From Pseudocercospora fijiensis CIRAD86 (lineage: Eukaryota; Ascomycota; Dothideomycetes; Mycosphaerellales; Mycosphaerellaceae): a DNA stretch of 64,000 nt. Every line of letters starts with the position of its first letter. Position 1 is the stretch's first letter. The notes under the pieces were generated by a model. It was not told where the DNA came from. It searched no databases and saw nothing but the letters and a program-made list of their open reading frames with translations. The position numbers were made by a program, and so were the translations under genes. Location: NCBI RefSeq assembly GCF_000340215.1, contig NW_006921551.1, positions 516,475-580,474 on the forward strand, given 5' to 3'. Positions 34,049 to 47,102 of the stretch are shown here, one piece after another.

Positions 34049-34469
34049 TAGCCCTATACGCATATTCTACGCTACCGTACTATACTACGCTACGACTACC
34101 TACTAAGCTCCCTACTACGTCCGATTATCGCTATAGTAGACTATACCGATAGTGCCGCCGTCGCGCCCTTCGAGGCCGAACTCCGTCGTCTCTATATTAA
34201 TAAAAACCGCTAGCTGTTTTTCTACGCCTACTTAATTAATAAAGAGATCGAATACTACCGCGGTCGAATATTAAGCTTCTCTTAGCTCGACCTCGACGGC
34301 TATTCCGAAAAGCTCCGCTAACTCCGACTACGTAAGCTCGCGATCTTCCTAGTTAGTATCGGCTATACTAGATTTTAAAGGGACTATACTCGGTATATTT
34401 AGAGATATTAGCCTCGTATACTAGCGATAGAGCTATAGAAGTTAAGGTCGGAATCGTCTCTATATAGCT
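34049..34469 (+). pseudogene. unknown gene ORF1 (copy 2)
   Basis: Colinear copy of 2140-2560 with the same frame. It differs by scattered transitions, for example a CAC codon kept in copy 1 is TAC here. No function is assigned. Confidence 0.4.
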
Positions 34470-34902
34470 CCGTTACGATAATTAGCATTCATTTAGTTAC
34501 TCTATATAGAACTAGGCGTAGGGAAGCCTACGTACGCCTCTAGGTTACCTATTATACTATACTCTCGACAGCGGATTAATGCGGACGTACGTAGCATTAT
34601 AGACTATGCCGTAGCTTATACTACTATAGTTCTATACTATCTAGCTCTCTATTGCTCTTATCCTTATATAATAATTTAATTTATATGTCTGCTATCTTAT
34701 CCTTTCCTATACTATACGTACCGATATCTCCCGTAATTGTCGACTATTTTACCGGCTAGTAAAGTCTATCGTCCCTATAGCCGCTATAGTTGCCTTATAT
34801 CCTGTCTAGCTATACGTATCTACTATTGCCTCCGCCGGTAGAACGGTCGACTATACCTTAGGTATCTATTAGCTCGGTACGCTAGTCGTTACCCGACTTT
34901 AT
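34470..34902. other. ORF1-ORF2 intergenic (copy 2)
   Basis: Homologous to 2561-2993, with the same two palindromes near 34742-34766 and 34829-34852. Confidence 0.5.
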
Positions 34903-35114
34903 ACCCTTTACTTAGATTAAGTTTAATACTATACTAGCGTGTTTCGGTAGACTTTACCTCTCGGCCTCGACTAAAGCGGCGAACGAAGCGCAATCCCAAC
35001 CTCGCTATATAAATTCGCTACGTCGCTTAGGACGACCTTTTCGTACGCGCCTTAGTAAAGTAAACCGCTAGTCTACCGGTCTTAGCCCGAGCGCCTATAC
35101 CGCGCTAATTTATA
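34903..35114 (+). promoter_or_regulatory. promoter module 2 (copy 2)
   Basis: Copy of 2994-3205 with a few CA/TG to TA changes; the TATA-like TATATAAAT is kept. Confidence 0.72.
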
Positions 35115-35308
35115 TCTCCTTCTACTCCTCGACTTCTCTTCTACCTTACTACCTACTTCTACTACCGCCTACTCTACTCGCCTAGTAACTTTTCCGCCCG
35201 GCAAATTAGTCTATAGTTATACTACTACTATATCCGTATATATACTACAAACTATACGCGTTGTCGCCTTTAATTACTACTATAGTAAAGGTCGCCGACG
35301 ATGACACC

Positions 35309-36759
35309 GTAGATAGTATGCTAGGCCGATCCCGCGTAGATTAATAAGCCGTAGCTATCTTCTATAATCGCTACTACGAATACTTTAATATTATACGCAA
35401 TTACTTTATCGACCTAGTCTAATTCGCATCCTAGGCGAGCGCTCGCCCCTATTATACCGCTATACGCCGTAAGCTCGTTAGGACCGTATATAATGTATCC
35501 TATAGTATTTATTTCTTATCCTGCCCCTACGTACGTCCTCCCTTCGATAGTGCCCTACTATAAGTTAGCTACGCTATAGACTACTTTGCCGGCCGGTAAA
35601 CGGTTAGCGATATCTATTGCCTTTACTAGCTAGTAAAGCGGTCTATAGTCGACGAAACTATATACTACCTAACTAACTAGTATATAGTACTCGATTATTA
35701 GCGAATACGTAGGACTCTATCTAGCGGTATCCTAAAGTTACTATATCTATTCCTATACTAGAGTATCGCGTCTACTAGCTTATATAACTAGTCGCCCCGT
35801 CCTATCGGTTTATAGTAGTCTTATCGCTTATCTATATATATATTATCCTATAGTCTTCTAAAGTTAGGTTTACCGTCGACGTAGACCTATTCGCCTACGA
35901 CGCGCTCTATCTACTACTAGGTATATATCGGATCCCGTACGTTACCCTAGACTATATATCTATATATTAGAGCACCGTCGCCTATAGATCCTTCGAAGAC
36001 AATCCGGACGTAAAGGCGATTATCTATTACTCTTATAGCTGCGCTCGCCTAGCTATATTTTACGTTGCTACTATAACCGATATCTCCGCTATCGCCTAGA
36101 AACGCTTATAGAACTAGCCGTCGGCGCCTAGGACTTAGCGTCTAGTATACTATCTATATCGTATCGATCCCGCCTACTATTATCTCGAGCTAGACTTACC
36201 CTACCTACTCTCTACTCGTCTATCTACGGCTCTTATACTAGAGCGTATCTTTAGTAACGACGAGATTAAGCGTATTCGCGGTCGTACCTTTAAACCGCAA
36301 TCTGCCGAGATACAGTCTATCTAGGCCTAAATAAAGCACTAATTAATATCCTAGAGGGCTCTACTCGCGCGTCCTAGGCTTTAATATAGTCTCCGCGAGA
36401 TCGACGTACGAGTTCCTTATCGGCGTACCTCTATTCCTCTCGGTAGATAGACGATACGCTTAGACATTATTAGTCCTATAGTATATTATATCGTATATTA
36501 CGCGAATAACTACATTTAACTATACTGTCTACGAATTCCTACGTGCCCTATTCCCTACCTTCGTTCGACTAACCCGCCTTAATGCTCGTCTTACGCTACG
36601 TAACACGCTAGCCTACGGCACTTAGCTACCGACAGTGTTACCTACCGGGAAATTATCGCGTCCTCGTAACGCCTCGCCCTCTATTACCCGCTATTTTTTA
36701 CTAATACTAACCGCAATCCCGTATAGCAAAATAGACGCGCCTATATTCTATATCTATTA
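35309..36759 (+). pseudogene. unknown gene ORF2 (copy 2)
   Basis: Colinear copy of 3400-4850, with the same two-part frame and the palindrome pair at about 35580-35648. Function unknown. Confidence 0.4.
35580..35648. repeat. palindrome pair inside ORF2 (copy 2)
   Basis: Copy of 3671-3739. Here the first palindrome reads TTTGCCGGCCGGTAAA, closer to the symmetric consensus. Confidence 0.55.
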
Positions 36760-36797
36760 GCCTAGCATACCTTATACTACTTTACTTTACCTTACCT

Positions 36798-37019
36798 CCT
36801 ACTCTACTTGTATTAAGTTTAATCGTATACTGCCCCGTTTTCGGTAGACTTTACTTCTTAGCCTTAACTAAGGCGGCGAACGAAACACAATCCCGGCCTA
36901 TCTATATAAATTAGCTGCGTCGCTCGGGATAACTCTTTTACGTAGCCTTTAGTTAGGTCGACCGCGTTACTATTTAACGCATACGCGCCTACGGCCTGTA
37001 CGTTAGTCTAAGCGCCTAC
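36798..37019 (+). promoter_or_regulatory. promoter module 3 (copy 2)
   Basis: Copy of 4889-5110; the TATA-like element is TATATAAAT in this copy. Confidence 0.7.
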
Positions 37020-37069
37020 GCGCTACCTATTTATATTTCTCTTCCTCCGTATCTTCCCTACTTTTCTAT

Positions 37070-37112
37070 CTACTACTACTACTACTACTTTAACTACTAC
37101 TACTACTACTTC
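37070..37112 (+). repeat. (CTA)n-rich leader (copy 2)
   Basis: Copy of 5161-5203; the single CTG in copy 1 is CTA here, so the run is purer. Confidence 0.6.
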
Positions 37113-38005
37113 TACCGTCCGTCGTTATTTTCTAGCTAGCAAAGCAGTTTATAATCGAATTAGTACTACCTAGGCGATACCTAAGGACGTTTCTAAGTTA
37201 AATATAGCGGACGACCCCGAAGTGCTAGCTCTAGGCCCTCTACGTCTATCTAGGCGTCTACCCTCTCCGGTTATTAGTCCTCTTATGCCTAGCGACGTAT
37301 ATAAATTCGCGCGCGACGAAAAGGCCTTTCTCGGCGAGGCTAGGTCGACCCGAGTAGATAACACTTATAACTACTAGCGAACTATACGCGTAATAGACGA
37401 CCTAACGAATGTCCTTTATAAGTAGTATAAGACGTACGACGTATATAAGATTAACGATTAGGATCCGGTACTATAGCGAGCCTTCCTACGAGATATTAGT
37501 AATAGTGTCGATATAACTTTTTCGACTTCGGATACTATTAATCCCGCTAATATAAAATATCTCCCGAGTAAGCGTAAGAGCACTGTCTAGGCTAATACTA
37601 ACTAGCTATAGCTTGCGCCCTAGCCCGATGCCCCGTTCCCTATTACCGACGCCTAGCGTACGTTATACGCTAGTATACTCGATACCCTATAGTACTATCG
37701 CTCTAGGTATACGGCTACGCCTCTATTATTTAACGAAGCCTATACGGTAATAAACATCGACGTTACCGCACTCCTAGACGGCGAGATCGATAAAGTTAGC
37801 AAATACCTATACCGTATTACGTTTCGCGGACTCCGTCTTACGATATAGTAACTATAGGCTATTATATAGATCGTCGAAATATAGAAATTACCTATATAGG
37901 GCGCTATTCTCGCCGACGATACCGGTACTAGTAAGACTATCTCTATTCTCTACGCCGCCGTAGCTTAGTCCGAGTATATCGAAGAATAGCGTATTATATA
38001 TTAAG

Positions 38006-38130
38006 GTAAGAAATGTCAATCCTAACGTATAGATTATTTTGCCGGCCGGCAAATATACGTCTAGATATCTATTTGCCGGCCGGTAAAACGGTCTATATAT
38101 ATACTTATCTCCTACTAACTATCGTCGTAG
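38006..38130 (+). other. intron in SNF2-A, with palindrome pair (copy 2)
   Basis: Copy of 6097-6221 with the same splice signals. The palindromes read TTTTGCCGGCCGGCAAA and TTTGCCGGCCGGTAAAA here, so the CTAG forms in copy 1 are derived. Confidence 0.75.
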
Positions 38131-39776
38131 CTATACTCGACTACGCCTATATAGAGCGAGGTATCGTACTAGACTCTATCTTCGGCTATTGCGTCCTGTT
38201 CTATAATATACCGACTATTCCCGACGACGACCCGTGCGACCTACTTATAATAGTAGTCGATACTTTCCTCGACTAGCGATTCGGCGTTAGTAGCCGCTAG
38301 ACGCTCTAGCGTAGGACACTCGATTGCCTAGAGTACGAAGCCGACGGTGTTTGCCTAGGCCCTCTTAAAGAGGACATTAACGCGTAGAAGTCGACTATCG
38401 CCGAATTGCGTACCGAGCTAGATAAGACTTATACGACGCCTTACCGCTACGCTCCTATCTACTAAATCGGGACCGCCGCGACGATTAATATCTAGCGCGA
38501 TACCTATAACTAGTACTTTAGTCCTAATCCTAACTATACTCGCTATGTCTACGTCGCTACTCTCGTCGCGCTTAATAGCGAGTCTCGCTATCCCGTCTAT
38601 ATTATCCGGCGTTACCTAAATGTACCCGACGGCCTAAGACTTATCGAATATATCGTATCCCTTTCGGACCGCGATCTATAGACTACTTATACGCTTATTA
38701 TCTCTACTCGCGAGGCCTTTATTTAGGAGACACTTATACCCGGCCCGGCGTACCGTAAGCGATATAACCGCCTAGCTTAGTTTTAGGATCGGCTATAGCT
38801 ATATTAGTAGAAGGACGAATTGCAACTACGGAATCTCGAGGCAGTCGATTATCGAATAGAGCGTAGAGACCGTACTAATAATACTATTAGAGAACTCTAG
38901 ATTGCCCGCAATACTTAATTATATAATAAGTATCGATCCGATAATACGTTTTGTCTCGCTAACTTACGCGCTACGTATCTGTCTATCGTTATATATAACA
39001 AGGTATACTACTTCCGGGCGCAGTTCTTACTCTAAACGGACGCTATATAGAATCTCTTTAATAACGCGTATACGGTAGCCGTGTTTGCTATAGCGACTCT
39101 ATTAGCTACCGATCTTAACGACTTCGCTATACTTACTCGGTTTCTATTCCGTCGTATCCTTAAACTATAGGACGCCCGAGATCGGACCGACCTTATTTTT
39201 AGATTTTCGGACGTTACCGATGCCGTTATATACTATAGCCGTTTCTAACGCGACTACGGCCTCCGATAGAGCGCTATTCCCGAAGACCTACGAATCTATC
39301 GTATAGCTCTACTATCTCGCTACGTCTATACTAGCGCTATATACTTTCGCGATATCGGCCTCTAAATACTTAACCCTAAAGCCCTACGTAGGCCCCTCGA
39401 CGACGATAACTAGATATATCTAACGATATTCGCCTTTAGCCTCTACGTCCTCTAACGCTCTAAGGGAAACTAACTTAAGATCCGCGACTATACTATAACC
39501 TTAGGAGACGACATTCCCTTATAGTAAGTCGTTAACGTCGAGGTATAATATACTCCTATTTCCTAGGTAGAATACCGCGCCGCTTACTATTGCTTCGCTA
39601 AGCGTATCGATAAGCTAGACCGCGATATTAAGCGCCCCTCTACTACGCTAACTTATAAGGCACTATTTCGCTAGCTTAGTCTCCGTACCGCCTATCCTCT
39701 CCTTGCCGCTATCGCCGACCGAAGGCTAACCTCCTCTACGCTAACTCTTTAATCCCTATAAGTCTATTACGCCGTA

Positions 39777-39846
39777 GACTATTTTGCCGGCTAGCGAAAA
39801 CTAGTAGACATATACGACTATTTCGCTAGCCGGTAAAGTAGTCTAT
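39777..39846. repeat. palindrome pair in SNF2-A (copy 2)
   Basis: Copy of 7821-7890; the first palindrome has the TTTTGCCGGCTAGC form. Confidence 0.55.
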
Positions 39847-41556
39847 AGTCTAACCGTCTGCCGCTACTTTCTCGCTAATATAACTCTAGCGCCTTATATT
39901 AGATAATAATATAGGACTTCTTCTAGTTCTATATAAAAGGCTCTACGCCCCTTCCCGCCCTAAGCCGTCGCGTAGATCGACTCGTCTATCTAGTCTGCCT
40001 ATCTCCGAAGTACCTAGCGATACTATAGCTCGTCTATATATATATTATCTAGCTTTCGTCTAAGGTAGTATTCTAGGTCGAAGAGCTACTTAATTACTAA
40101 CTCCTCGACCTCGTATTAGAGTTATATTAGATCCGATACTCTACTATCTATACCGGTATAACGTACGCCGAGCGCGCTACCGCCGAGGATGCCTTTAATA
40201 ATAATCCCCGAACCTAGGCTATTATCCTATCCTCGCGTACTAATACGGAGTCTATTAATCTATATTACGGTATATATATATAGTATATCGTAGATATCGT
40301 CGACTTTAGTAAAAAGAACTCGATCGTTAATCGTTATACTCGCGTAGGATAGACTTACGCCGTTATAGTATTCGAATTAAGCCTCGTCGACACTATCGAC
40401 TCGCGCTACTAGTAGACCTTCTATCTCGACATTTAGGAGCGGCTTACTATAGTAGTCTTACCGCCCGACCGGCTTATAGATAAAGAGATCTACTATATCT
40501 AGTTAGACGAGATTGTACGAGCCCGTAGTGCTACCGGTACGCCCCCTATAATCCGATTCCGTAAATACGCTAATACTAATGTTAGATAGCGTATAGCCGA
40601 CGCCTATATACGTAAGTCCTACGGCATTCGCTACTAGATATTAGATGCTACGTAGGGCTATATCTCCGACCTAACCTATAAGAATCTCGTCCCGGTCGAA
40701 GCTATCTTTCGCCTATTACTTAGTAGTACGATAGCGGGAGAAGTCGCTACTATCGTCGACCGCTAGTAGCCCGCGCTAGATAACTTCTTTTAGGCCGATA
40801 AGCGTAACCTAGACCGTACGGGAGGATACGACTGCGAGTATCTTAAGTACGCTATAGTATAATATCTATACCGCGACGACGTTACTAAGGATATCCGTCC
40901 GATTCGACTTGTATAGTACCTTTACTATTTCGCTACCGAGGCCCTCGCTATAGGTTAATACGACTCTACTATTATTCCTAATTAGTATAGTAAGTCGTAC
41001 CGTACGTTATTATCTATTTCGCCGTCTAGTATAGTAGTTATTACCTCCGTTACCAGTCGAATTGCTAATACCCTTTATAGTATATCTTAAGTACGTTTAG
41101 CGGCGTACTCCTAACTGCGACGCCGATTTTGCCCGGGCTATATAAAATATCGGCTACTACGCTCCTACTCTCGCGCCCCTCGTCCGAAGATTTCGGAGTT
41201 TTACTAGTCCCTTCGATAATTATAATAATAATAGTAACTATAGAGTTACTACTCCCTCCCTTAGAACGCCGTCTAACTACGAACCTAACCGTATAGGTAT
41301 ATAGCTATACTTACTAGGTAGTTAGGCCGGCTCTCCTATTCGCCCTAACTCTAGCGACTCCGTCGGAGATACTAGCGCTATAGACGAGCTAACCCTACGC
41401 GCTCGTTACTTAACTAAGCGATCTCTTACTCTACTAGTCGCTCCGTATCCTCGCCTAGCCGACAATATATTAGCTTATACTAAGCGCGTTAAGCTAGCGG
41501 CCGGCGCCTCGTCTATAGTACTAGTCGAGAGTAGCGACGCCGAGGATGCCGAGTAA

Positions 41557-42693
41557 GGCGTAGGTATACTCGTACGGGCCCTATATATAGAGAGTAGATA
41601 GTAATATAGATCTCCTCGAGTAGGCCTCTATAGGACGACTAGCAAGTACGCGTATCCTAGGCGTTAGGTCCTATAGGTTACCGACTAGGCGCGCGTATAG
41701 ATAGTCTAGTCTATATACTAAATACTAGCCGATTAAGTAGAGCAATTTCCTATCGTGTCTCTAGCCTTTTCTATAGTTTTTCCTCCTACCTATATATAGT
41801 CTACCTAGTCGGTACTTGTAATATATGCTATTAATATAACCGAATTGTAGTAGCCGTTATACGTAGATCTAGAGTCTATATAACCGATTCCGAACTACTA
41901 TTATCCGCGAGGCCCTACCGCTATTGTCTAACCCGCCTATACCTTCGTTATACTTTACGTACGCGTAATATAATCGCCGAGCATCTATAGTAACGATAGA
42001 GAATCTTTCCCTACCGCTTAGGTATTTTATCTACCTATCTTCCCGCCTCTACCGATATTGTATATTTCCCGTTACCTAGTTATTATATCTTGCCTATAAG
42101 ATACGCCGTCTATAGGATTATACGGGCGGGCATAATAGAAGACACGTCTATAGACATACGTCTAAGCTAGGTCTTATATTCCGCTATTATCTCCCCTAGG
42201 TTTAGTATACTATCGGTCTATCTCTACTACGATACCCCCTCTTATTAGTCGCTAACTATTTTGCTATCTAGGGAAAAAATAGTTAAAAGGGTTTATATAG
42301 CGGCGTCTCTAATAAGCACTCTATCGGTTACTAACCCGTCTTAACCGGATATACTCTCGCGGCGACGGTTAACTACTTTTCCGGCTAGTAAAGTCGTTAG
42401 TATTGCCTTAGTTATATTTCGTCTTGCCGCGCCTACTCTAGTTAGACTTTACTTTACTTCCTTCTACGCCTCGTACCTGCCGTATACGTAAAGTCTACGT
42501 ATATATTGCGTTACTATTATATACCGCTTCGTCGTCGTTCGGCTACCTTCTACGGTTCTACTTCGCGCGCAACCTCGCCTATATTATAGACGGAGATATG
42601 CGACTTCGATATACTATATAAAATTATATAGGCGACGTAAGCGGTCCGTCTAGTATAGGATCTCGGTAAGGTAACGGCGTCGCTTCGGCTTTA
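41557..42693. other. SNF2-A to SNF2-B intergenic (copy 2)
   Basis: Homologous to 9601-10737. Most differences are transitions, but the short block near 42548-42557 differs from 10592-10601 also by a transversion. Confidence 0.5.
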
Positions 42694-42936
42694 CTTTATT
42701 CCTTCCTCTTAGATTAGGTTCTAAACCCTATACTAGCGCGTTTTAGCGGACTTTACCTATCGGCCTTAACTAACGTACCGAACGAAAGGCGGTCCTAACT
42801 TTACTATACAAATTAGCTATATCGCTCGGGACGTCTCTTTTATATACGCGTTAGTAAAGTAAACCGCCCTATATATTTACGCTATCTACGCGGCCCGCCG
42901 TATAAACGGTTAGAGGTCCGAGCGCTAATACTAGTA
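42694..42936 (+). promoter_or_regulatory. promoter module 4 (copy 2)
   Basis: Copy of 10738-10980, with TATACAAAT instead of TATATAAAT. Confidence 0.7.
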
Positions 42937-43671
42937 TATACCTTTCTACTATCGCCCTAACTTCTTCTACTTTATAATCTACTCCTACTACTACCGCCTT
43001 CCCCGTCTACCTACCTCTGTCTCGTTTCTCTATCTAGTAAACTAGTCTATACTTCTATTTTCTCCGCCTAGTAAACCGATCTATACCTACGAGCTACTCT
43101 TCTAGCTAGTCCGAACGGTAAATAACGGCTAGTACGCTATATACCGACGGCGATTATAAATCCGAATAAGAAGTTCGTACCGACTAGCCTAGCGACGCCG
43201 AAGAAGCGTAAGAAGACAGTTACTACTAACGCGAACGCTACCGAGTCGTCGCCGACTCTCCCTACGAGAACTAAGGGTAAGAGTACTAAGGCTACCTAGA
43301 ATGTACTAGCTACTCCTCCTACGCCGGGTATACCCGCCTAGCCTAAGCCTAAGCCTAAGGCTCCTAAGGTACCTAAGGTAGCAACCGTACCGCTATAGTT
43401 TAGCCTAACTACGGATAAGAAGCAGGCACTATACGAGGCTATACGTAAAGCTAGAAGAGAGGCGCTTAGAATGTTCCTAGTAAACGGTACGCGAGTTCCC
43501 GTCTAGGCCGATTGCGGTATATATCTTCTCGGCTTCCTAGGGTCCGGTCTAGAGAAGAATAGATATATTCTCTTATTCCTAAACTTCCCTTATTAGGATC
43601 TATATAAAGGGTTCCTTTAGGCTATATCGTAGTCGGTAGGTCGGTAGTATTAGAATAACGGTAGATATTAG

Positions 43672-43795
43672 GTAAGTTCCGTCCTACGCTATATACCTAG
43701 ACTAATATACTAACTATTTTACCGGCTAGCAAACCCGCTATACCGAAGTTAGACTTTGCCGGCCAGCGAAATAGTTAGCGGTTTAGTCCTCGTAG
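43672..43795 (+). other. first intron of SNF2-B (copy 2)
   Basis: Copy of 11716-11839 with GTAAGT at 43672 and the same two palindromes. Confidence 0.65.
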
Positions 43796-45180
43796 TTATA
43801 TGTCCCTTCTAGTTAACGCTAACATTATTATATAGAACCTATTTAGTTTGCGCGATAGTAACGACGACCTGCCTAAGGAGGACTAGCTGCCGGGCAACTC
43901 GAATAATTTAGTCCCGACGAAGACTGTTCTCGAGTATATCTTCGCTATACCCGATAATACTTTTACTATCGACGATCTTACGGTAGAGGACATACCCGAC
44001 GATATCCGCTTCCTATATTCGAAGCCGAAACTACGCCTCGCCGTCTATTTCTTACGTATAGCCTACCTAGTACGAACAGTCGCCGAGATATACGAAGACT
44101 ACGCGTACGTACTCGAAGTGCCTCCGGAGATTCCCCCCGAATACCGAAAGGTAGCTAAGAGTATTTAAGGCTAGGAGGTTAACGGAAATGTCCTCTTTCG
44201 CCTTATATTACTAGTCTAATACTAGTATACTAAGGTTCGTAAGAACAAGGAAGTAGGGGGTATAGCGTACGTATTTAAGAAGGATTTCTACGGTAGGGCT
44301 AACGCGGAGCCTATCGTATACGGAGTCCCCGGCACTGCGATATTTAATACCGTAGAGTAGGCCCGAGACTAAAAACTAGTCGATAACGAAGCTCGCTAGG
44401 CTCTAGCCGACGTCGAAAGCGAATTCTTTACTAATATAAAACGCACTATTCTCCGTTCGGCCTAAGAGTATAATAATACTATCTAATATCTCTCGGGTAT
44501 ACGCTATAACCTATTCGCGGGCAAGACTACTAACCTTAATACCCGCGATCTAGATATATAGGATTAGACTATACGCGACGAATATATTAAATGCCTCGCC
44601 GAGCGCCGTAATCTAATCTTCTTTAACGACTATACTACTATCGATCCGGCTAATAAGCGGTTTCTCTATAAAGGTTACCGCTAATATACGGAGAAGGTCT
44701 ACCGTACCGTAGGTATACCTCTACCCTAAGATATAAACGATAATCTACTATCGGCTATATAGGACTGTATTAACCGAGAGGCCGAGTACTATACCGCCGA
44801 CTCTCTAGACTACCGCGAACTTCTATAGTCCCCTACGGATACAAATACTATATTTAGTAATATATTACGTTATATAAATAGCGTATTAGCCGTCCCTCCT
44901 ATATTTATAGACGCGTACGCCGCGACGGGCATTATAGTTACCGCGCTCCTAGACGGCGAGATTGACCCTATTAGTAAGTATAGATTCCGTATTACATTTC
45001 GCGATCTCGCCTTAAAGCTATAGCAGCCTTAGGCAATCGCGTAGATTCTTTAAATATAGAAGTCGCCTATATAAGGCGCTATCCTCGCCGATAACGTAGG
45101 TACTAGCAAGACTATTACGGTCCTCTACGCCGTCGTCTATTAGTCCGAATATATCGAAGAATAGCGTCGCAACTACCGAG

Positions 45181-45317
45181 GTACGTTTTCTCTTTCTACG
45201 TATAGACCGTTTTGCTAGCCGGCAATCTAGTCGTCGCTTATACGCCTTTTTCTTTTTATCTAGACGGTAAAATAGTCTACCTACTACTTATTTCTCCTCT
45301 ACTAACGTTTATTATAG
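45181..45317 (+). other. intron after motif I of SNF2-B (copy 2)
   Basis: Copy of 13225-13361; GTACGT, CTAAC and TATAG are all kept. Confidence 0.75.
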
Positions 45318-46975
45318 CCGTACTCTACTACGCGTATATCGAGAGTAATATCGCGCCTCGCCCCGTTACTAATATACAAATTCCTATACCTATAGTTAAC
45401 GCTACCGACTAGGCCTTAATAGACGTCGATACTCGCCTACCTACGCCGGATAAGTAGGAGCTTATCGATGCCTACGTCTAGGCCTATCTAGGATTGCCTA
45501 TAGAGTCTAAGCCGGGCTAGTATATCGGTATCGATATCTAAATAGTAAAGGCCGGTAGCGAGTAGCGTGCTCTACTAAAGTATACCGACGCCGACGTATA
45601 TAACCTCGTATTCTTAGTAGTCTAGGCCTTCTTTAACGAGTACAATCCGGCCCTACCGGATTATATACCTATATACGAGATTAGCCCTAATACGGCCGTT
45701 AATACCTAGCGTAATAATTGCGCCCGATACTTTAGGCCTAGAGAGGGCTACGCGCGCTACATTAACGTCGCTATATATATTAACGTTAAGCCCGATCCTA
45801 AGAATCCTACCTACTACGTTAAAGGTACTACCGCTAAGCTAGAAGGTCTTATTACTTTCGTTAATAGGTTGCTAGTCGAAAGCCTATAGACTACTCGTAC
45901 TATCCTTATTACTACTAAGGATTCGTAGGTCTAGAAGACTATATAACTAGGCGTTATATATAAGACGCGATACGGCTAGAAACTCGAGTAACTCCGCGAT
46001 ATCGAGGAACCCGAAGAGTCTCTCGACGACTTTACTATACTCGATAATGCCGCCGAGCGTATATACGACGCCGCTAAGGAATAGGATAAGGACGAGGCGT
46101 TCCTACTAGAGTATGTATCTAATAATATATCTCTTCTATAGGGCACGCGCGCCGCCCGGCTATCTATCGTTATCGGCGATAAAGGCTATTACTTTAAGAA
46201 TAAGTTTTCTCTATAGAGTAACTCCGTATAGATACTACTCGATAACGAGTATACGGTCTTAGTATTCGCGATAGCTATACTATTCCGCAACAATATAGCC
46301 GACTTTGCTAGCCTTATACGCTATCTCTTTCGGCGTATTTGTAAGAAGTAGCTAGATACTCGACGCGAAGAACTTATCGGTAGCCTCGGTAGCTCGGACG
46401 TCTACGAGCGGCTATACGAGGAGTTCTATAAGAAGTACGGTATAGACTAGACTCGCGTACCTACTAACTAAGTATCCTAACCTACCCCGAATAGTAATAG
46501 TAAGAAGTAGTATAGTATTAGCGAGTAGGAACGCTATCTTTAGGTAATCGATCCCGTCGCCTAGCGGACTCTCTTACGCCTAAGCGATAAGAAGGATATA
46601 GATAGGCGCTACTCCGCCCTCGTTCCCCTACTAATAAGTATCTATATACTTCGCTACGTTAAAGGTACCTAACTACTTATCTAGGGCGAGACCGTAATAC
46701 TCGGCTCCGAGATCCTACTATAGTAGATTATCTATATAGAGACCTCGCCTACTTTAACGTTAGAGGCTATATATCGCGCCGTAGTCGCTAGATTCGCTAT
46801 AATCGCAGGTAACGACCGCCTTAACCGCGTCTATAATAACCCGACTACTCCTAGCTAGAAGCGCTCCTACCTTACCGTATTTCGCCGATTATTAGTACTT
46901 AGCGCCTCCTCGGATATATTTAGCTAGCTCCTCGAGTATAATATCGACTCTTCTACGCTATATATTAACTTACTA

Positions 46976-47102
46976 TAAGTCTACCGTCTCTAACCGTTTC
47001 GCCGGCCGGTAAAACTATTATACGACGTCGACGGTTTTACCGGCCGGCGAAATAGTCGGCGATTACTCTACTTTAACTATACTCTTACTAACTACCGTTT
47101 AG
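46976..47102 (+). other. intron in SNF2-B between lobes (copy 2)
   Basis: Copy of 15020-15145, one base longer at the first palindrome (GGTAAAACT against GGCAAACT). Confidence 0.55.

Larger units (their letters stand above)
37155..41556 (+). pseudogene. SNF2-like helicase A (copy 2, no gap)
   Basis: This is the complete version of the gene, including the segment missing from copy 1. The motif II region reads LSIVIYNKVYYF with the former Asp codon at 38997-38999. Compared with SNF2-B this stands for a canonical D-E-G-H box whose Asp, Glu and His have become Asn, Lys and Tyr; Asp to Asn and His to Tyr are single transitions of RIP type. The following VFAIATLLATDL matches the SNF2 motif III region. 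The frame ends at TAA 41554-41556. The product could not have been an active ATPase. Confidence 0.75.
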